A DNA stretch of 64,000 bases from Archilochus colubris. Lineage: Eukaryota > Chordata > Aves > Apodiformes > Trochilidae. Both the position numbers and the translations under genes were made by a program. The stretch covers positions 64,795,810 through 64,859,809 of the forward strand of contig CM041083.1 in NCBI GenBank assembly GCA_023079485.1, read 5' to 3'. Positions 13,991 through 26,822 of this stretch are shown in pieces. Positions within the stretch are counted from its first letter, which is position 1, and every line of letters starts with the position of its first letter. A model generated the notes under the pieces. That model did no database searches. It had not been told where the DNA came from and saw only the letters and a program-made list of their open reading frames with translations.

Positions 13991-16900
13991 AGCTCCCTTA
14001 AGAGCCTGTTCTCTTTTTGTAGCACCATGTCCAAGAACAAGCATTAAAACCTGCTATGTTTTGCAGACACTGGCATTAACCAATGCTTTGTCCTACATTT
14101 TCCTAAATCCTGAATAACAACACAGCTATTTAATAGATTTCCCCACCAATCTTAGAACATATGCCACATACTAGATGTTCACTCACCCAGGAGCTCACAG
14201 CCTGACACCAAGGTGAGAAAAAGGGGGGCAACAGCTCTTAGTTCTTCTATGTATGGCTGAACAGCGTTCTTCTTCCTGCGTGCTGCACTCTGTGTAGCCA
14301 CTGCAGTGCTCAGAGCAAGCAGACTCACAGGAGCAGTTGGAAAACAGCCTTGCATCTTCTAATCCTAACATAGGTATCCATCCCAAATTAAAGGTGGCTC
14401 CTACACATTAAATCTACCATCTACAAGTTCCTTAGCCAGAGGCGGTCACAGCAAGTGGTCATTGGAAGGTGTTAACTAGGGCAAAAGAGAATAAAGACAG
14501 AAAAATTGCATGCATGCTCGTTTGTGTGTGTAGGAAGGGGAAGAATAAGTGGAGCAAATAATGAGTGAAAGAATGGAGTTAGTATACAAAGAAAATTTAC
14601 TGACAATTTGTGCTTCTGACCTCAGTTCATTCCTCTCTAAGTTTTAACTCCTTACAGTCAGGATTCTGCCTGGGAGAGAAGGTTACAGCTCATTTCTACC
14701 ACTAGCCTGCCATAAACATTTTAAGAGATAACAACTAGATCTGCAGGTGAGGACACACTCCAGCAATAGGCTGCTGCTCAGGCTCAATGCTCTAGGAAGT
14801 TATCACAAATTAGAATATACAAAAAAATCTGGTAAGCCCATCCCATTTTGAGGGGTGGCTATCTCCATAATTTTTAAGATCACAGAAAGGAGACCTGTTA
14901 TGCAATACCTGAATATTATCAGGTTATAAAAAGCCTGCAAAACATTCCTTTCCAAAACAAGGACTGCTGTATGCAAGTTAATCTCACACCTATGACCCTG
15001 TTATTGCCACCTAGAGATTTTGCTGTCACAAGTGAAACTCCACAGACACATATTTGCTGTACCTGAGGCATAAACTCCAGTTTTACAGCAACCTGTATTT
15101 TGCACAGCAGGAGCTATCCCATCAAATGGGAACACTAATACCTTTTGCATCATTACTTGAAGAACCAGGATAATAAAGTTTTTAGTAACTGAAAAAATAT
15201 ATATATTGTAAGCCATTATTGTATTTGAGAACACAATCACACAATTAACTTGCTCTCAGATTCTCTAATACTTAAGGATATTGGCCTCCATATTGGACGC
15301 TACACAATGAAAAAAGCAGCAAACCCAGTAAAATTGTGCAATATGTAGTGTAAATTAACACTAAATGTCATGATTGTGTTACACATCCTAGTATTTAATT
15401 AAAACTACTGAAAAAAAAAAGCTTCCAATCCATACCACTGCAAAGAAACTTTTCTAAATACAAGCCAAAGCGTGTGACTTTACAGACAGGCTGAAAGCTG
15501 CTCCCATTCTTCTATTAGGTGTTAAAGCACTCCATTAAATCAAGTCATAGGAATTAAAACTGAGCATTTGCAATTGACATAGTAGCAAATGAAGCCCAAT
15601 TCTAGTAAGTCAACCTAGCTCAAGCTAACACAGCGATTAAAAGGAACACACTACCCACTCTTGTGAATCATTTCCTCAATTGCCATAATTAGCACAGCAT
15701 TGAAAGGCAATTCATCCTCAAATCCAACAGAAGAAATTAACACTCATCATAATTTACTGTGTTAATCTTGCAGCACTTTATGCCCAGTCCACTTCAGAGC
15801 CTTGCCTACAAGATCCACCTCTGTTGTGACACCAACAGGAAAAGGAACAACCATGACCACCCACCATTCAGCAGGCACTGGCCTCTTGGGTCAAGTCTGA
15901 CCTGTGCATCTTTAACTTACTCAGACATCCTGTCCTCTCTTCTCACTATCTTCTCTTTCAGCTTTGTTGTACTCCATGTTTCTAAACTCCCCCTTCTTAC
16001 AAGTCTGGAACCAAAGTACTATGCCCAATAGCTGAACTCACCAGCAGACTGACTGAGAAAACATTAGGCCCGTAAAGTTATCATTATGGTTTGCATGAAT
16101 GAATAATAAAAAGTTTACCACCACTGTCCTGTATGCTGGGTGATCCCTATAGCTTTATAAAATCTGTTAACTTCTCTCACCCTTGGAGATCCATAATTTT
16201 GGTATTATAAACCTTGAGCTTGTTGAGAGCTTGATCAGGCATGAAGTAAGCATGGTTTAACAGTCAAATGAACAAAGGGCCTTTTGTGATAGCTGAAGAG
16301 AACAGGAATAGTGCGGCAAAGAAATGAGACAACCTCATATTTGTAGGTAACAGTCTGCAATATTTGATTAATCATTTGATTTCTCAGTGGCATATAATTT
16401 AAAATAAAGACAGTAACCTTATTAAGTGTTGTTGTTGCACTGATATAAACTCATCTGATGCCTTTGCATTGAGAAAGAAAATTATATAAAGTAGTACTGC
16501 TACAATGCCATGGAGCACAATGCAATAAGGAAACCTGACCTCCTGAAAAACATTTTCTTTGAAAATTTCTGGCAGAGGATAAATAGTCAAGTCCCCAGGT
16601 TTCTGGCACAAAGAAGGAAGACATACAAAATGCTTCTCCTTGCAAAAGTAATTTTGCTTGTGTAATAGAACATTATTGCTCCATGGGTTCTACAGTTCTA
16701 AGGTGACTATCTTAAGACACAGCTCATCTTAACACAGCAGCTGAAAATTCATACAGGTGAAAATAAGTCATCTCATAGCAGAGAGTGAAGAACAGTGCCC
16801 GACAGTTCTTTGCTTTGGACAATATTTCAGTTTGGTAATGTGCACAATTTAAACTATAGCAGAGGGGGGTTGAGGAAGAAACAGTAAGTAAACAATACGT

Positions 16901-17674
16901 ATTCTAGAACAGTTTTCATCCATCTTAGAGAACATGAGACAAATACGTTTTTTTTCAATCTGCCCTTTTAGATGATTACTAAACACTAATTCCTTCTATC
17001 CCAGCACTGCAGCATTTTAGAAGACTGTTGCTTCAGTAACTACTTAAAAATAAACTCTCCAGGGAGCACACAGCACTAAAAACAAGCCTCTCCAGACTGA
17101 TGAGACATCTAGACAATCGTCCACAAAAGGGCACATCAGCAGAAAAATTGTCCTAAAAAAGAAGCATACATCTCAAGTGACACTCTTCGAGCAATTTAGG
17201 TGGTTTAAATAGAAGTTGAGACTTCACAATTTCTAAATTAACATTAACCAATTCCCCTCCAAGAAAATAATACAGCAAACTGTACAGCTAATCTAATCCA
17301 CAAGACACGCTTTGGCCACATCCTATGTTCCTACTGGCTCCCCCTCTTAAGAACAGGCTTAGGATTATGCTAACTAAATTGACTGGTTTCTCCTCCATGC
17401 ACCAAAGAAGGGTAAGACAATAAACAGCCAGGAAGCAAAAGAGAAATGCCCATGGTAAACATGAAATGGAAAAAGAAGCAGTGGATTACAGAAGGGAAAA
17501 CATGAAGGAGGTGGAAATCAGAAGGAACACTAAGTAACAAACCCAAAAAGCACATTCTGCTCTCTGAAAGCACCCAGAAAGCCAGTTTCTCAGTGGCACC
17601 ATGCCCTGAGATACAAGGGTAAGACACCAGGAACAGTCCATTATTGCTGGGATGCCAGGCTTGCTCTCTCCACA

Positions 17675-17900
17675 GTGCTACTGAAGTTCAATCTAACCCT
17701 AGCCAGAAGAAGGTTCTGCATCTTGGGTAGGAAGAATGCAAAAAGAGACAAGGGACAAGAACAATCAAAAACCAAAAAAGGAGACCTGAGGGAGATCAGA
17801 GAGGGGCTACATGTTGCACAGGCAGCATACTCAACAAAGATCTCTCTTGTCCTAGAGAGATCAGGAGACTCATGCTGTGAATACACTCATGACCACAACT
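17675..17900 (+). repeat. Possible eroded CR1 ORF2 fragment
   Basis: The plus frame starting near 17675 contains a KFN motif and then CILGRKN. This resembles the 'KFN...C.VLHLGR.N' segment near the C-terminus of the CR1 reverse transcriptase protein, and the nucleotide order (gaagttcaa, then ttctgcatcttgggtagg) matches that family. Similarity fades after about 100 bases and no CR1 3' end follows. It is a weak call; chance resemblance is possible. Confidence 0.3.
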
Positions 17901-18659
17901 GTATAAAGGATTATATCAGCAGATTGTAGAATTGTTTCAGCATATAACTTGACCACCTGGAGTACCCTACCCCTCTTCTTATTTCAGTTCCACTTACTGT
18001 GTGAGCAGGATATGAGACTGGGGGAATGGGAACAAGTGTGGTACGAGTGCAGAGAGGTGTCTGAGGGACAGAAGGAAGTTCACTAAACCTCATGAAGCCT
18101 CACCACATTGATTGGAGATAGAGAGGAGGGAAGAGGTCACTGGGACTTTTGCCCTCAATGTAAACTCATTATTCCAAGACAAAGGTTCCCAGATGGCATA
18201 AATATAGACCTCTCACAAGAACATATCTCCTCATAAGCCCACAATTTATTTTGCACCTTCAGAAGTGTCCCACCGAATGATTTGATTCCAATACTGAAAT
18301 AATAATTCCACTGTTCTATTCTATTCAACATGCTGAGCTCAAAACTCCCCAGTATTTGTAATTTTAAACATCAACAACAACAAAAAAACCTATCTGCTTT
18401 TTTCCACTCTCATCTGTCTTATTTAAGAAAAAAAAAAAAAAGCCAAGAACAAATCTAAGAGCAGGGACTTCTTTACTGTGTTTAATAAAGTATTTGGCAC
18501 AGTAATGTCCTGGGTGGGTCTCCTGCAATATGAAACGCAAGATACATGATATGTAATGCAAAAGGAAAAACATCCAACAGAGGGCTCAACTGTAGCCCAT
18601 CTGCCTGAAGCAGACCAGGTATCACTGACATGCAGCTTTTTCCTGTATTTCCTGGATGT

Positions 18660-18711
18660 GAAGACAGTTCTATTCTCCGTGAAAAGAAGACAGTTCTATT
18701 CTCCGTGAAAA
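18660..18711. repeat. Perfect 26-bp tandem duplication
   Basis: A 26-bp unit starting gaagacagttctattctccg occurs twice, head to tail, with no mismatch (18660-18685 and 18686-18711). The lack of divergence suggests a recent slippage duplication, or an assembly error. Confidence 0.95.
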
Positions 18712-20840
18712 GTTCACAAGATGTTTAGCTTCCATTAATAAGCAGTAAAACAAATGACAAGATCTAGAAGAAACTTTAAATACCAGGTGTGAGGTACCAG
18801 CCTTCCTAGACTCACCAAGAAAACTATACACAAATGCTGACTACGAACCAGTCTTTCTTTATAATCAATGCAGAAAGAGGCACAGCATCTAGAGAATTCT
18901 GAATGAGTGATTTTCCATGACTAAGTGAATCATCAAAAGCATGCCACACTCCCCAAAACTGTTTATCCTTCCTGACACAGTATAATCTGGCTTTTTCTTC
19001 TCACACTGAGCAGAACCCTGTTCATAGCAGATGGAGTACCATTCACAATGTACACAGACTGTTATTAAAGAAATAATCTTCTCCTACAAAAAAAATGATG
19101 AGCGAAACATTTTTGGATTTAAGCAAGACTCCTTGGCAAACATGTGCCTCCATTCTTTGTTTCTGTGCAGATCACTACACAACAAAAGAGATGAGAGATT
19201 CTACTGTCCTCCCCTTTGCTTCTTCAGTCACATAACCATGACGCTACAAGTACTGGAGGACACTTCCAGGGTAGTCTATTAGATGGATATCACTGGATAG
19301 GTACCAATTGGTTCTGTGCTTCTTAGCTGGGATCAAGACGAATTTGGTTTCTCCTTGCCTTGAGATTGATTTCTTTAATGAACCCTGGAAAAATGTAAGC
19401 AAGTGTTATATGGTGCAAGTAACTACAAGATACAGTATCTCACAGAGCAGAGTTCATACTATCGTTTTCACAGGACCTGACAAGGAAAGCCCTTTTTACC
19501 AGCTGTGTAAGTACACATAGCATAGTTAGAATTATAAAGACAAGTGCAAGAAGGGCCTCCCAACCATCCAATTAAACCAAGGCAGTTCCACCAAGGCCAT
19601 AAAGAGATAGAAATTTTAGATAGGACTCAGGTGGCCACAAGCACTTTTACTTGCATGGTAGAGATAACAAGATACAATCCCACAACAATGCTGTTGTTCT
19701 GCCTACACTTTAACTTCCAGAGAGAAATCTCCCCACCAACTCAGAGGAGAGAGATCTTTGTAATTTAAAGGGAGGACACTATAAAAGTTACATGATCCAC
19801 CAAGTCATTACTTTTGAACTTAAGTTATTTAGAAGAATCAAAGATAATAGCCTGTGACTTCCTCAGACATGCCAAAGTTCATTCCAAAGCATCTTGCAGC
19901 TGAGATGATAAAGGACATAAAGTAAAGTTGGAAAGGGAGAGATTTATTAAAACCTTCAACACACTGAAATGTCCTCTTTCCTCAACCACACCAGCTCCCA
20001 GCAAGCCTTGCCTCACTTCAAAGCACTGCAGATTCAGACGAATTATTTCCAAACACCAGGGCAGAAAGCAGTAATACAGAACTCTTTTCCTGCTGGCCAA
20101 AGAGGAAGTTGATGCAATAAGAGGGTTATTTCCCAGATTTTAATTAATCTGTACAATTGGCAGATAAACACAACAAAAGATCCATGCCATTAAGTGAATA
20201 TTCCTGGACCGATGCTGAAAACCATCAGTACAAAAAACTGAAAGACTTTACCTTTGTTTTGTAATCTACAATAATATTTGAGATCACCCATCTAAACCAG
20301 AACTCCAGTATGTAATATGCTACACAGAAGCAGAACAAGGAAACACACCTCTTGCACACACAAACTGCAACTCAAGGGCTGAGATGATTGCTGGACAAGA
20401 GAATCTGAAAAAAGAAGAGAACAGAAGAAAAAAAAAACAAAAAAACCCCACCACCACTCAAAGATAAGCAGTGGCCTACTTAGTCCACTGCCAGGCTGTT
20501 CTGGTTCAGTCAGCTCATGGCAGAAGACGGCATTAAGAATCTCTCTGAAGTTCTGATGGGAGAAGATGAGGTAGCTCTGTATATGTTCTTCGGATTCTTC
20601 TTCAAGATGGATGAAAAGCACCCATCTCCCACTTGTCTTACAGGATGCTCAAGGTAAAGAAAGACCACAACAAGGCTTAATAAATGTCTAAAAGTTAGCA
20701 CCATTAACAAATGGGACTATATGTCAAATTCTCCAGAGCCACTCTAGATGACAGTCAAAAAGAATCAAGAAAATCAGCTTGTGTCTGTAACTGTAGGACC
20801 ACATAGGCCCTTCAACTGCTAGAAGTCTTAATGGCAGAGG

Positions 20841-21056
20841 AAAAAAAAACCCCAAACAACAAAAAAACAACACCACACCAACAAAACACCAAACACAAAA
20901 CAACACCAAACACAAAACAACACCAAACACAAAACAACACCAAACACAAAACAACACCAAACACAAAACAACACCAAACACAAAACAACACCAAACACAA
21001 AACAACACCAAACACAAAACAACACCAAACACAAAACAACACCAAACACAAAACGA
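20841..21056. repeat. 17-bp minisatellite in an A/C-only strand
   Basis: Ten head-to-tail copies of the 17-bp unit caccaaacacaaaacaa run from 20887 to 21056, preceded by a related imperfect A/C-rich leader from 20841. The plus strand has no G or T from 20841 to 21054. Because 17 is not a multiple of 3 and the unit has no stop codon, open frames appear on both strands here (for example 20724-21164 on the minus strand); these are low-complexity artefacts, not genes. Confidence 0.95.
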
Positions 21057-21059
21057 ACC

Positions 21060-24000
21060 ACTTTCAGTAAAAATGGTCATTATTTTGAACAGCTGAGCTT
21101 CAAAAAGAAATACAGACAAAAAGTGAGGGAAGCCTAGACTACTTTTAACCATATGGCTAGACACAAAAGATCATATCTCAAAGATGTCATAGAGAAAGAA
21201 TGAAAAAGGTTAACATATAACCCAGATAAAGATCTGAGGAGAAGGTAGAGATGACAGGCTAAAAGAGACAGGAATGTAGTAAAAGGGTTTCCTCACAATT
21301 TCCATAGCTTTCTTCAGTGCCTCTTCTCAAAAATGAACTGCACTTTCTCCTGTTGTCTGTTGCAAAAACAACAGCTGTAGAACAATTGATCTCTACTGGA
21401 GCAATCAGGTTTCTGTCTTCAGCAAGAAGCTAGCCTGCTACTGCACACCTTTAGCAGAAAAGTCATGAACCTCCCAAGAAATGTGGGACAAAATAAGTTC
21501 CTCTTTCCCGAAACTGAAATATTTCCATTGTTAACTTACTGCTGTCAATAAATAGCAAGATCTTGCATTTCCTTTCTTAGTCTCACTGAATACTTTTGAA
21601 TTGAGGCAATTTCAATACCTCAGAAAAGAAAGAAAACCATGTTTCAGTTCCTCTTGCTAAAAAGCCAAATAATTGCTACTTGATTCAACTTCAAAAGAAG
21701 AAGTGGAGGGCACGGGTATTAGAAGAGAGGCTGCTCACACAGGTGAGCAACCTTCCTTTCCACAACTCATTTCCCATATGTGTGCTCTGAATTTCTGTCA
21801 CAAGACACTCCATACCTAAGAGCATCACGGTTCCTTTTCAAATCAAGATATAATATAGAGAGAAGAACGAGAAGAGCTAGGATATATATCCATTTACTGT
21901 TTACACAAAGAAACCAAAATATGTTAGAGCCCTATCAACTACCTAATCCAGCTACCTCAAAATTGGAAGAAGACTGCAGAAACAGACAGCAAATAACTGA
22001 CTATGTGTCCCACTCAGTTAGAATCCAAATGTTTCCATATTATTCACAACCACAGTCCACATGCAGATCTCAATCCTCAGAGTGTATATTCTTGGGTTAT
22101 CCCAAATGCCCTCCTCCCTTTCTCCATCTCTCTTGTCTAGTTACAACAGATGTTATTCAGCTAGGGGAGGGAAAGGGAGAAAATGGAACGAAAGGGTGGG
22201 GTTTTGATGTTCCTCTTCTAGTTTACCTCTTGCTCTGCCTCCACTGTTTTGGACTCCCCTCCTAGTAAATAAACAGTACCTGTTTTGTGTATCATTTCCA
22301 AATAGCATCATGAACACCAGGTCAACCATTATTGCTGCTTTAGTTCCACTGATCAAATTATGAAGACTACCTCTGTAGCTGATATTTCAGCTACACCCTG
22401 CTAGCTTGGAGGGCTAAGGTCTGTTCTAAGTTTCAGTGCTGCTGGGAGATCTAAGAAAATGCAAGTCAGACTCCCCTCTATGGAGCTCATACAAAAAGCC
22501 ACTTCTTGGATTTACCAGTGGAAACTGTATATGCTACAGTAATAGCACACGTCCACGGAACCTCTTGGATCACATCTGCACTTGGCATATCAGTATTCAA
22601 ACAGTCATACAGTACATTGACAAAGCTGTGTTTCACAGCCATATATTAATAACAAACCACAGTGTTAAGACAAGCCCTAAGAGCACATGTGCTTTACTTG
22701 TACAACTGTATCTGCGCGAGGACCTTACACAAAACAGACCATACCCCTGCTAATTGACAGCTACACTAATGGAAGATCTGAGTGTAGCCCTAGCCGCAGC
22801 TGTAAATGAAAGGGTTTTTCCACCCCAGGATGTTAAGATGCCGATCAGCTGGCAGAGAACAGATTCCTAAAACATCAGGGCTGGAAGTCATAAGACAGAA
22901 ACAAGTTTTGACCAACCTGTTGTTACAGCTGCCTAACCCTTCTCTACAGTAATAGCACAAAAGATGTAACACCAAAGAAAGTCCATGTACAGGGTCTCCT
23001 GTTTTTCTCACAGGCAATGTCCAGTGACACAGTGAATAGAGAGTGAAACTTTTTCTTTCTCTACCAAGGACAGACAGCAGCAGCAGCACAGGTAGTTCTC
23101 CTTCTCACTTTTGCCTAGAGCTACCCTGAATACTACCCTTAAGTTTACACTGGCAAGACAGTCCTAGTGTTTGCAAAGCAGAAAAAAAAAAAACCACAAC
23201 AACAACAAAAAGCACACACAAACCCTAATCCATTCAAGAATTACTTAAGTGACTGACAATTTTGAAATCCTTAAAGATGAGAACAACCAACTGAGAACCA
23301 ATTCTGCTTCAGCCTTCTCCAAAGCAACATGATATCAGCTCTGCATTACGTGTACACCAGTAACTCAGATTCTATCATGGAAAAGTAACAGTGCTGTGGT
23401 CTTTATCAAAGGAGACCTGCACCTGCAAAATAACTAAGATTTCACATGTGATGCATGTCTGCAGGATATGTGAAACCCAGAAAGGCAAGAAAGCTTACAA
23501 CAGGAAGTAATCCTGACCTCAACCAGCTGTGTTTAGGTCTACACCAGCAATATATTCACATATTACTTACAGATCCTTTCTTAAGACATAAGATTCATCA
23601 GAAAGAGTATTTGTATTCAAATTTATTGAAAACTGGAATTCAGTTACATGTCATTCATTCAGAATAACTACCAGTTATTTTTTCACACAAATACTTTAAA
23701 ATAACCGTTCAAAGAAAAATCTTAATGGTTGTCCTCTAACATTTCAGAGTTACCCTGTCCACTAATTTAAGAACTGAAGGATTTCCAACTTCACCAATTA
23801 GCTATTGGGTACACCTTAAAATTGTATTTTAAGATATGAATGAATATAAGACTAGTATATCTAGTTATATCCACCTGTGTTCTCGGACACAAGCACTTTA
23901 GCAGGCTGCAAGACAAATACAAACATTTTCTTAACTGGAGAGTGGCTTCTTTATTTTCAGCTGCAGACAAACGTATGGTGGACTTGAAGCTGGTTTAAAG

Positions 24001-24220
24001 GGACACTGCTGACTTCAATATAAATCTAAATCTAGTTTAGCACAAGTAAAGTTCACACTCATACATCAACAGAAATATTTCCATGATTAAAGAAGTGAAT
24101 TGCCATGGAGCAAGTTTCCAAGCACATCCCTGCAGTACAAACAAGCCAAACACAAGTGCTGAAAATGTGACAATGAAAATTAAGTAGAATAAGCACATTT
24201 TTTAAAAGAAATGTAGAAAC
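21060..24220. other. AT-rich non-coding interval
   Basis: The largest open frame (plus, 21780-22265) has no family resemblance, no splice or promoter context and ordinary AT-rich composition. I see no repeat family or RNA gene. The interval is part of the presumed MICAL3 intron. Confidence 0.5.
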
Positions 24221-24223
24221 TTG

Positions 24224-24314
24224 ATCTAGTGGGAGGTGTTCCTGCCCATGGCAGGAGGGTTGGAACTAGATGATCTTAAAGGTCCCTTCCAACCCTGAAA
24301 ATTCTAGGATTCTA
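24224..24314 (+). repeat. CR1 LINE 3' end fragment
   Basis: The plus strand shows the sense CR1 3' end: gatctagtgggaggtg, cctgcccatggcaggagg, then gatgatcttaaaggtccctt, ending in the attctaggattct terminal repeat. The copy is about 90 bp long, strongly 5'-truncated, and oriented opposite to the presumed MICAL3 transcript. Confidence 0.9.
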
Positions 24315-25149
24315 AAGTGTAACTACTAGGAAATTAAGTTTATTTCAAGTTCTTAAATATACATAGAAAACTTGTTAACTGTTGTGTTTTTTTTAAAAAA
24401 AAAAAAAGGTTAACCTGTAGCTTTCAAAGTTTGTAACTAAAACGAGCCCTAAACAGCTAAGTCAATTTTTGCATATTCAGACTGTCCAACAAGAGGCCAT
24501 TTATTTGCTCAGCTTCCCATAAGCCCCTCTGGACCAGTGCAGACCACTACATTTAAAGTGCAGAAAAACCAAGAACCCTAATTTTCAGCCTTAAACCCAG
24601 CATTCAAATAATGAATAATTTCCCACAGATTATTCAGTTTGTTGACAGTCCAAAGCAGTGCAACAGAACCAACAAAAGAAGTGGCAATTTTTATAGTGCA
24701 AGACATGACAAGTATTCCTCCATCTCAACAAAAGTTATTGTTGATTGCTCCACAGCATTAACCTTAAATGGATGACTGTGTGAGGTAAGATTTGATTTCT
24801 TCAGAATATGGAATAAAGCTCTTACAGTGAATGCATAAGTAGGTTTTTATTATAATGAGCGGCAACCCTATGTTTAGAAGCAGTTAGCTTTGTTAAGTAT
24901 TTTAACACCCTGAACACATCTTAGGACAACAGCCTGCAGACATTAAGTCTGCATCCTAACAACAAAATTGCAAAAGAGACAAAACAATTAGAAATCTGGA
25001 CATCCCTTTTACTGAACACACCTAGAATAGCAATAAAAAGGCTTAGGTTTGCAAGACAAGCAGAAGGCTATATATAAAGAAGCCGGTACATGCGAATTAG
25101 TCGCAAGCTCTCTGACGATGGAAGCACGAGGAGTACTTTATGACACTGC

Positions 25150-26750
25150 CTCTGTGAAGTTTACCGGCGGTACAACGCAGCCGGCTCAGGGGTTACCGGC
25201 GGCGAAGCCCGCCCTCAGGCACCCCGACAGGACCCAGCCCTGCAGCGCTGACTCCCGCCCCACAGCACAGGGCGCCCCCTCCGCCTGCCCGCCCCTCGCG
25301 CGGCTGCCACCGCCGTCTCCTCTTCCCTTCCCGGGACAAAGGGGCGTGGGTGCCCCGGTACCTTCCGCCAAGCTGCCCCCTCCAGACGAGGGAGCTCTCG
25401 GGGGTCCCCGCCCGGCCGCCACTGCCTCATTCCTCCCCGGCGCCAAGCCGAGGCTCCCTGACCACCCCGGCTGGTCAGGGACCAGCCGCCCAGTTGCGGG
25501 CCGCCCCGGGGATCGGGTTTCCCGGCTGTACCCTGCCACCCCGTGCCAGCTCCAGACGCCGCCCTCCCTGCGGGCCCGCACGGCCCCCGCCACGGCCCGC
25601 CGCCGCTCAGAGACCCCCGGACCGCTGCCAGCACCCGGGACGCCGCGCCAGGCCGCTGGCCGGGCGATGCCAAGGGATGAAGCGGATCCCCCGCCCCCGC
25701 CACAGGAGACACCTCCCCCGGCCCGCGCCGCGGGGCAGCGGCCACCCCACCTGCCGCGCGGGAGCCCGCCCGCCGGCCCTCCCCTCTCTCCAGGGGGTGG
25801 GAGCGGCAGAGAGACCCCCACCACCGCACTTGCCTTCGCCTCATGCTGCTTCGGGGGGGGCGGGGGTCGCAGTGCAGGCGCGGCCCGAAGTGCCTCTGAC
25901 CTCGCGGGGTGCCGCGCTCCGCCCGTCAAGCTGCCTGCAGGGAGCGGGCCGACCCTGCCCGGCGCGGGAGGGGGCGGGTGAAGCAGCGGCGGCGACGGCG
26001 GCGCGCGCACACCTTGGCAGCTCCCGCTGCCTCGGCCCCGCCCCACCCCGCGCGCGGACCGGTTGGCGGGACGGGAGGAGGAGCGCGTGCGGGCAAGCCT
26101 ACGCCCCCTTCCCGCTCCCCCAAAAGGATGTGCGGAGCCAAGGGGAGGGCGGCGAGTAACCGAGGCTCCAGCCGCCGGGCCCACGGCGCTCTGAAGGAGG
26201 AGGAGGAGGAGGAAAACGGGAAGGAGAACGAGAGCAACGCAGTCCCCACAGGCACGGCGACGAGCAATAAAAATGTTGCCCCCCAACAGCCCCTTCCCGC
26301 TCCAGGCTCGTCCCCCGCTTCTGCGCAATGGTTCGCTCCCATCGCTCCTGGAGCACAGGACCGGAGGGGATTGGCCGTCCTGGCGGAATGGGGCGCGGCC
26401 AGGGCGCGCGCCAGAGGCGACTGGCGAAGGGGAGAGCAAAAAAAGGGGCAGGGCGTAGCGGCAACCGTTTAAAGTGCCGCGGGCGGGGGCGGCCTTCGCG
26501 TGCAGGGCGGCGGGCGCGCGCTCGCGGGCGCGCCCACGGAGAAGGGCGGTTGGGGGGCGCGCGCGCGCCCACCCACCCACCTGTCATCCCGCCTTTGTCA
26601 AGGCCCTCGGGGTGGGTGGTGACCCACGCCTTGCCCGTGGCCGCTCCCGTCCCATCTACCTGGGCGAGCCGCCCCCTCGCTGTTATCCACCTCCTCTGTG
26701 AGGAAGCGAATATTTCCCGCTCGAAGTTAACCTGCCCGCCAAGAACTGCC
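25150..26750 (-). promoter_or_regulatory. MICAL3: CpG island, presumed MICAL3 promoter
   Basis: Composition changes sharply here to GC-rich, CpG-dense sequence with many GC boxes (ggggcgggg-type), GAG repeats near 26191-26210 and alternating CG runs near 26505-26570. On the minus strand a consensus CCAAT box (GGCCAATCC) sits at 26368-26376. A minus-strand promoter would fire into the exon-free 25 kb to the left, as expected for MICAL3 with its untranslated first exon. Long open frames on both strands (up to 464 codons) reflect the scarcity of stop codons in GC-rich DNA. Bidirectional activity cannot be excluded. Confidence 0.65.
26013..26310 (-). other. MICAL3: Candidate untranslated exon 1 of MICAL3
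   Basis: This is a hypothesis from signals only. A minus-strand CCAAT box at 26368-26376 would place a start site roughly 60-100 bases downstream, near 26270-26310. The first reasonable minus-strand donor after that is CCAAG|GTGTGC, with the exon ending at 26013. A GC-type donor, GAAG|GCAAGT, with the exon ending near 25837, is an alternative. Neither the start site nor the donor can be proved from sequence alone. Confidence 0.25.
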
Positions 26751-26815
26751 CCACCTTTATCGTCAGGATAAAGCAACCGCGCTCGCCTCTTTCCCCCCCT
26801 CCACCCTTCCCCAGA

Positions 26816-26822
26816 TGAGTCA
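26816..26822. promoter_or_regulatory. AP-1 consensus site
   Basis: TGAGTCA, a perfect AP-1 core, lies at the outer edge of the CpG island, about 450 bp upstream of the minus-strand CCAAT box. A seven-base motif can occur by chance, so it is only suggestive. Confidence 0.35.

Larger units (their letters stand above)
1..25150 (-). other. MICAL3: Probable long first intron of MICAL3 (non-coding)
   Basis: This AT-rich, CpG-poor stretch has no exon I can recognise on either strand. Open frames are short, mostly under 110 codons, and resemble no family I know. No trace of the MICAL flavin monooxygenase (for example its GAGPCG dinucleotide-binding motif) appears on the minus strand. The assignment is inferred: in vertebrates MICAL3 lies head-to-head with PEX26, its coding start follows a long first intron, and a CpG island lies at 25.15-26.75 kb. 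MICAL3 is a multidomain oxidoreductase that oxidises actin and acts in vesicle trafficking. The interval could instead be intergenic or belong to a non-coding transcript. Confidence 0.5.

Noticed and set aside
20724..21164. Minus-strand 146-codon frame with repeating Cys-Leu-Val-Leu-Phe units
   Set aside because: It is the translation of the stop-free 17-bp minisatellite, open on both strands.
21780..22265. 161-codon plus-strand frame
   Set aside because: No similarity to a known family; its end runs through a purine-rich tract; likely chance.
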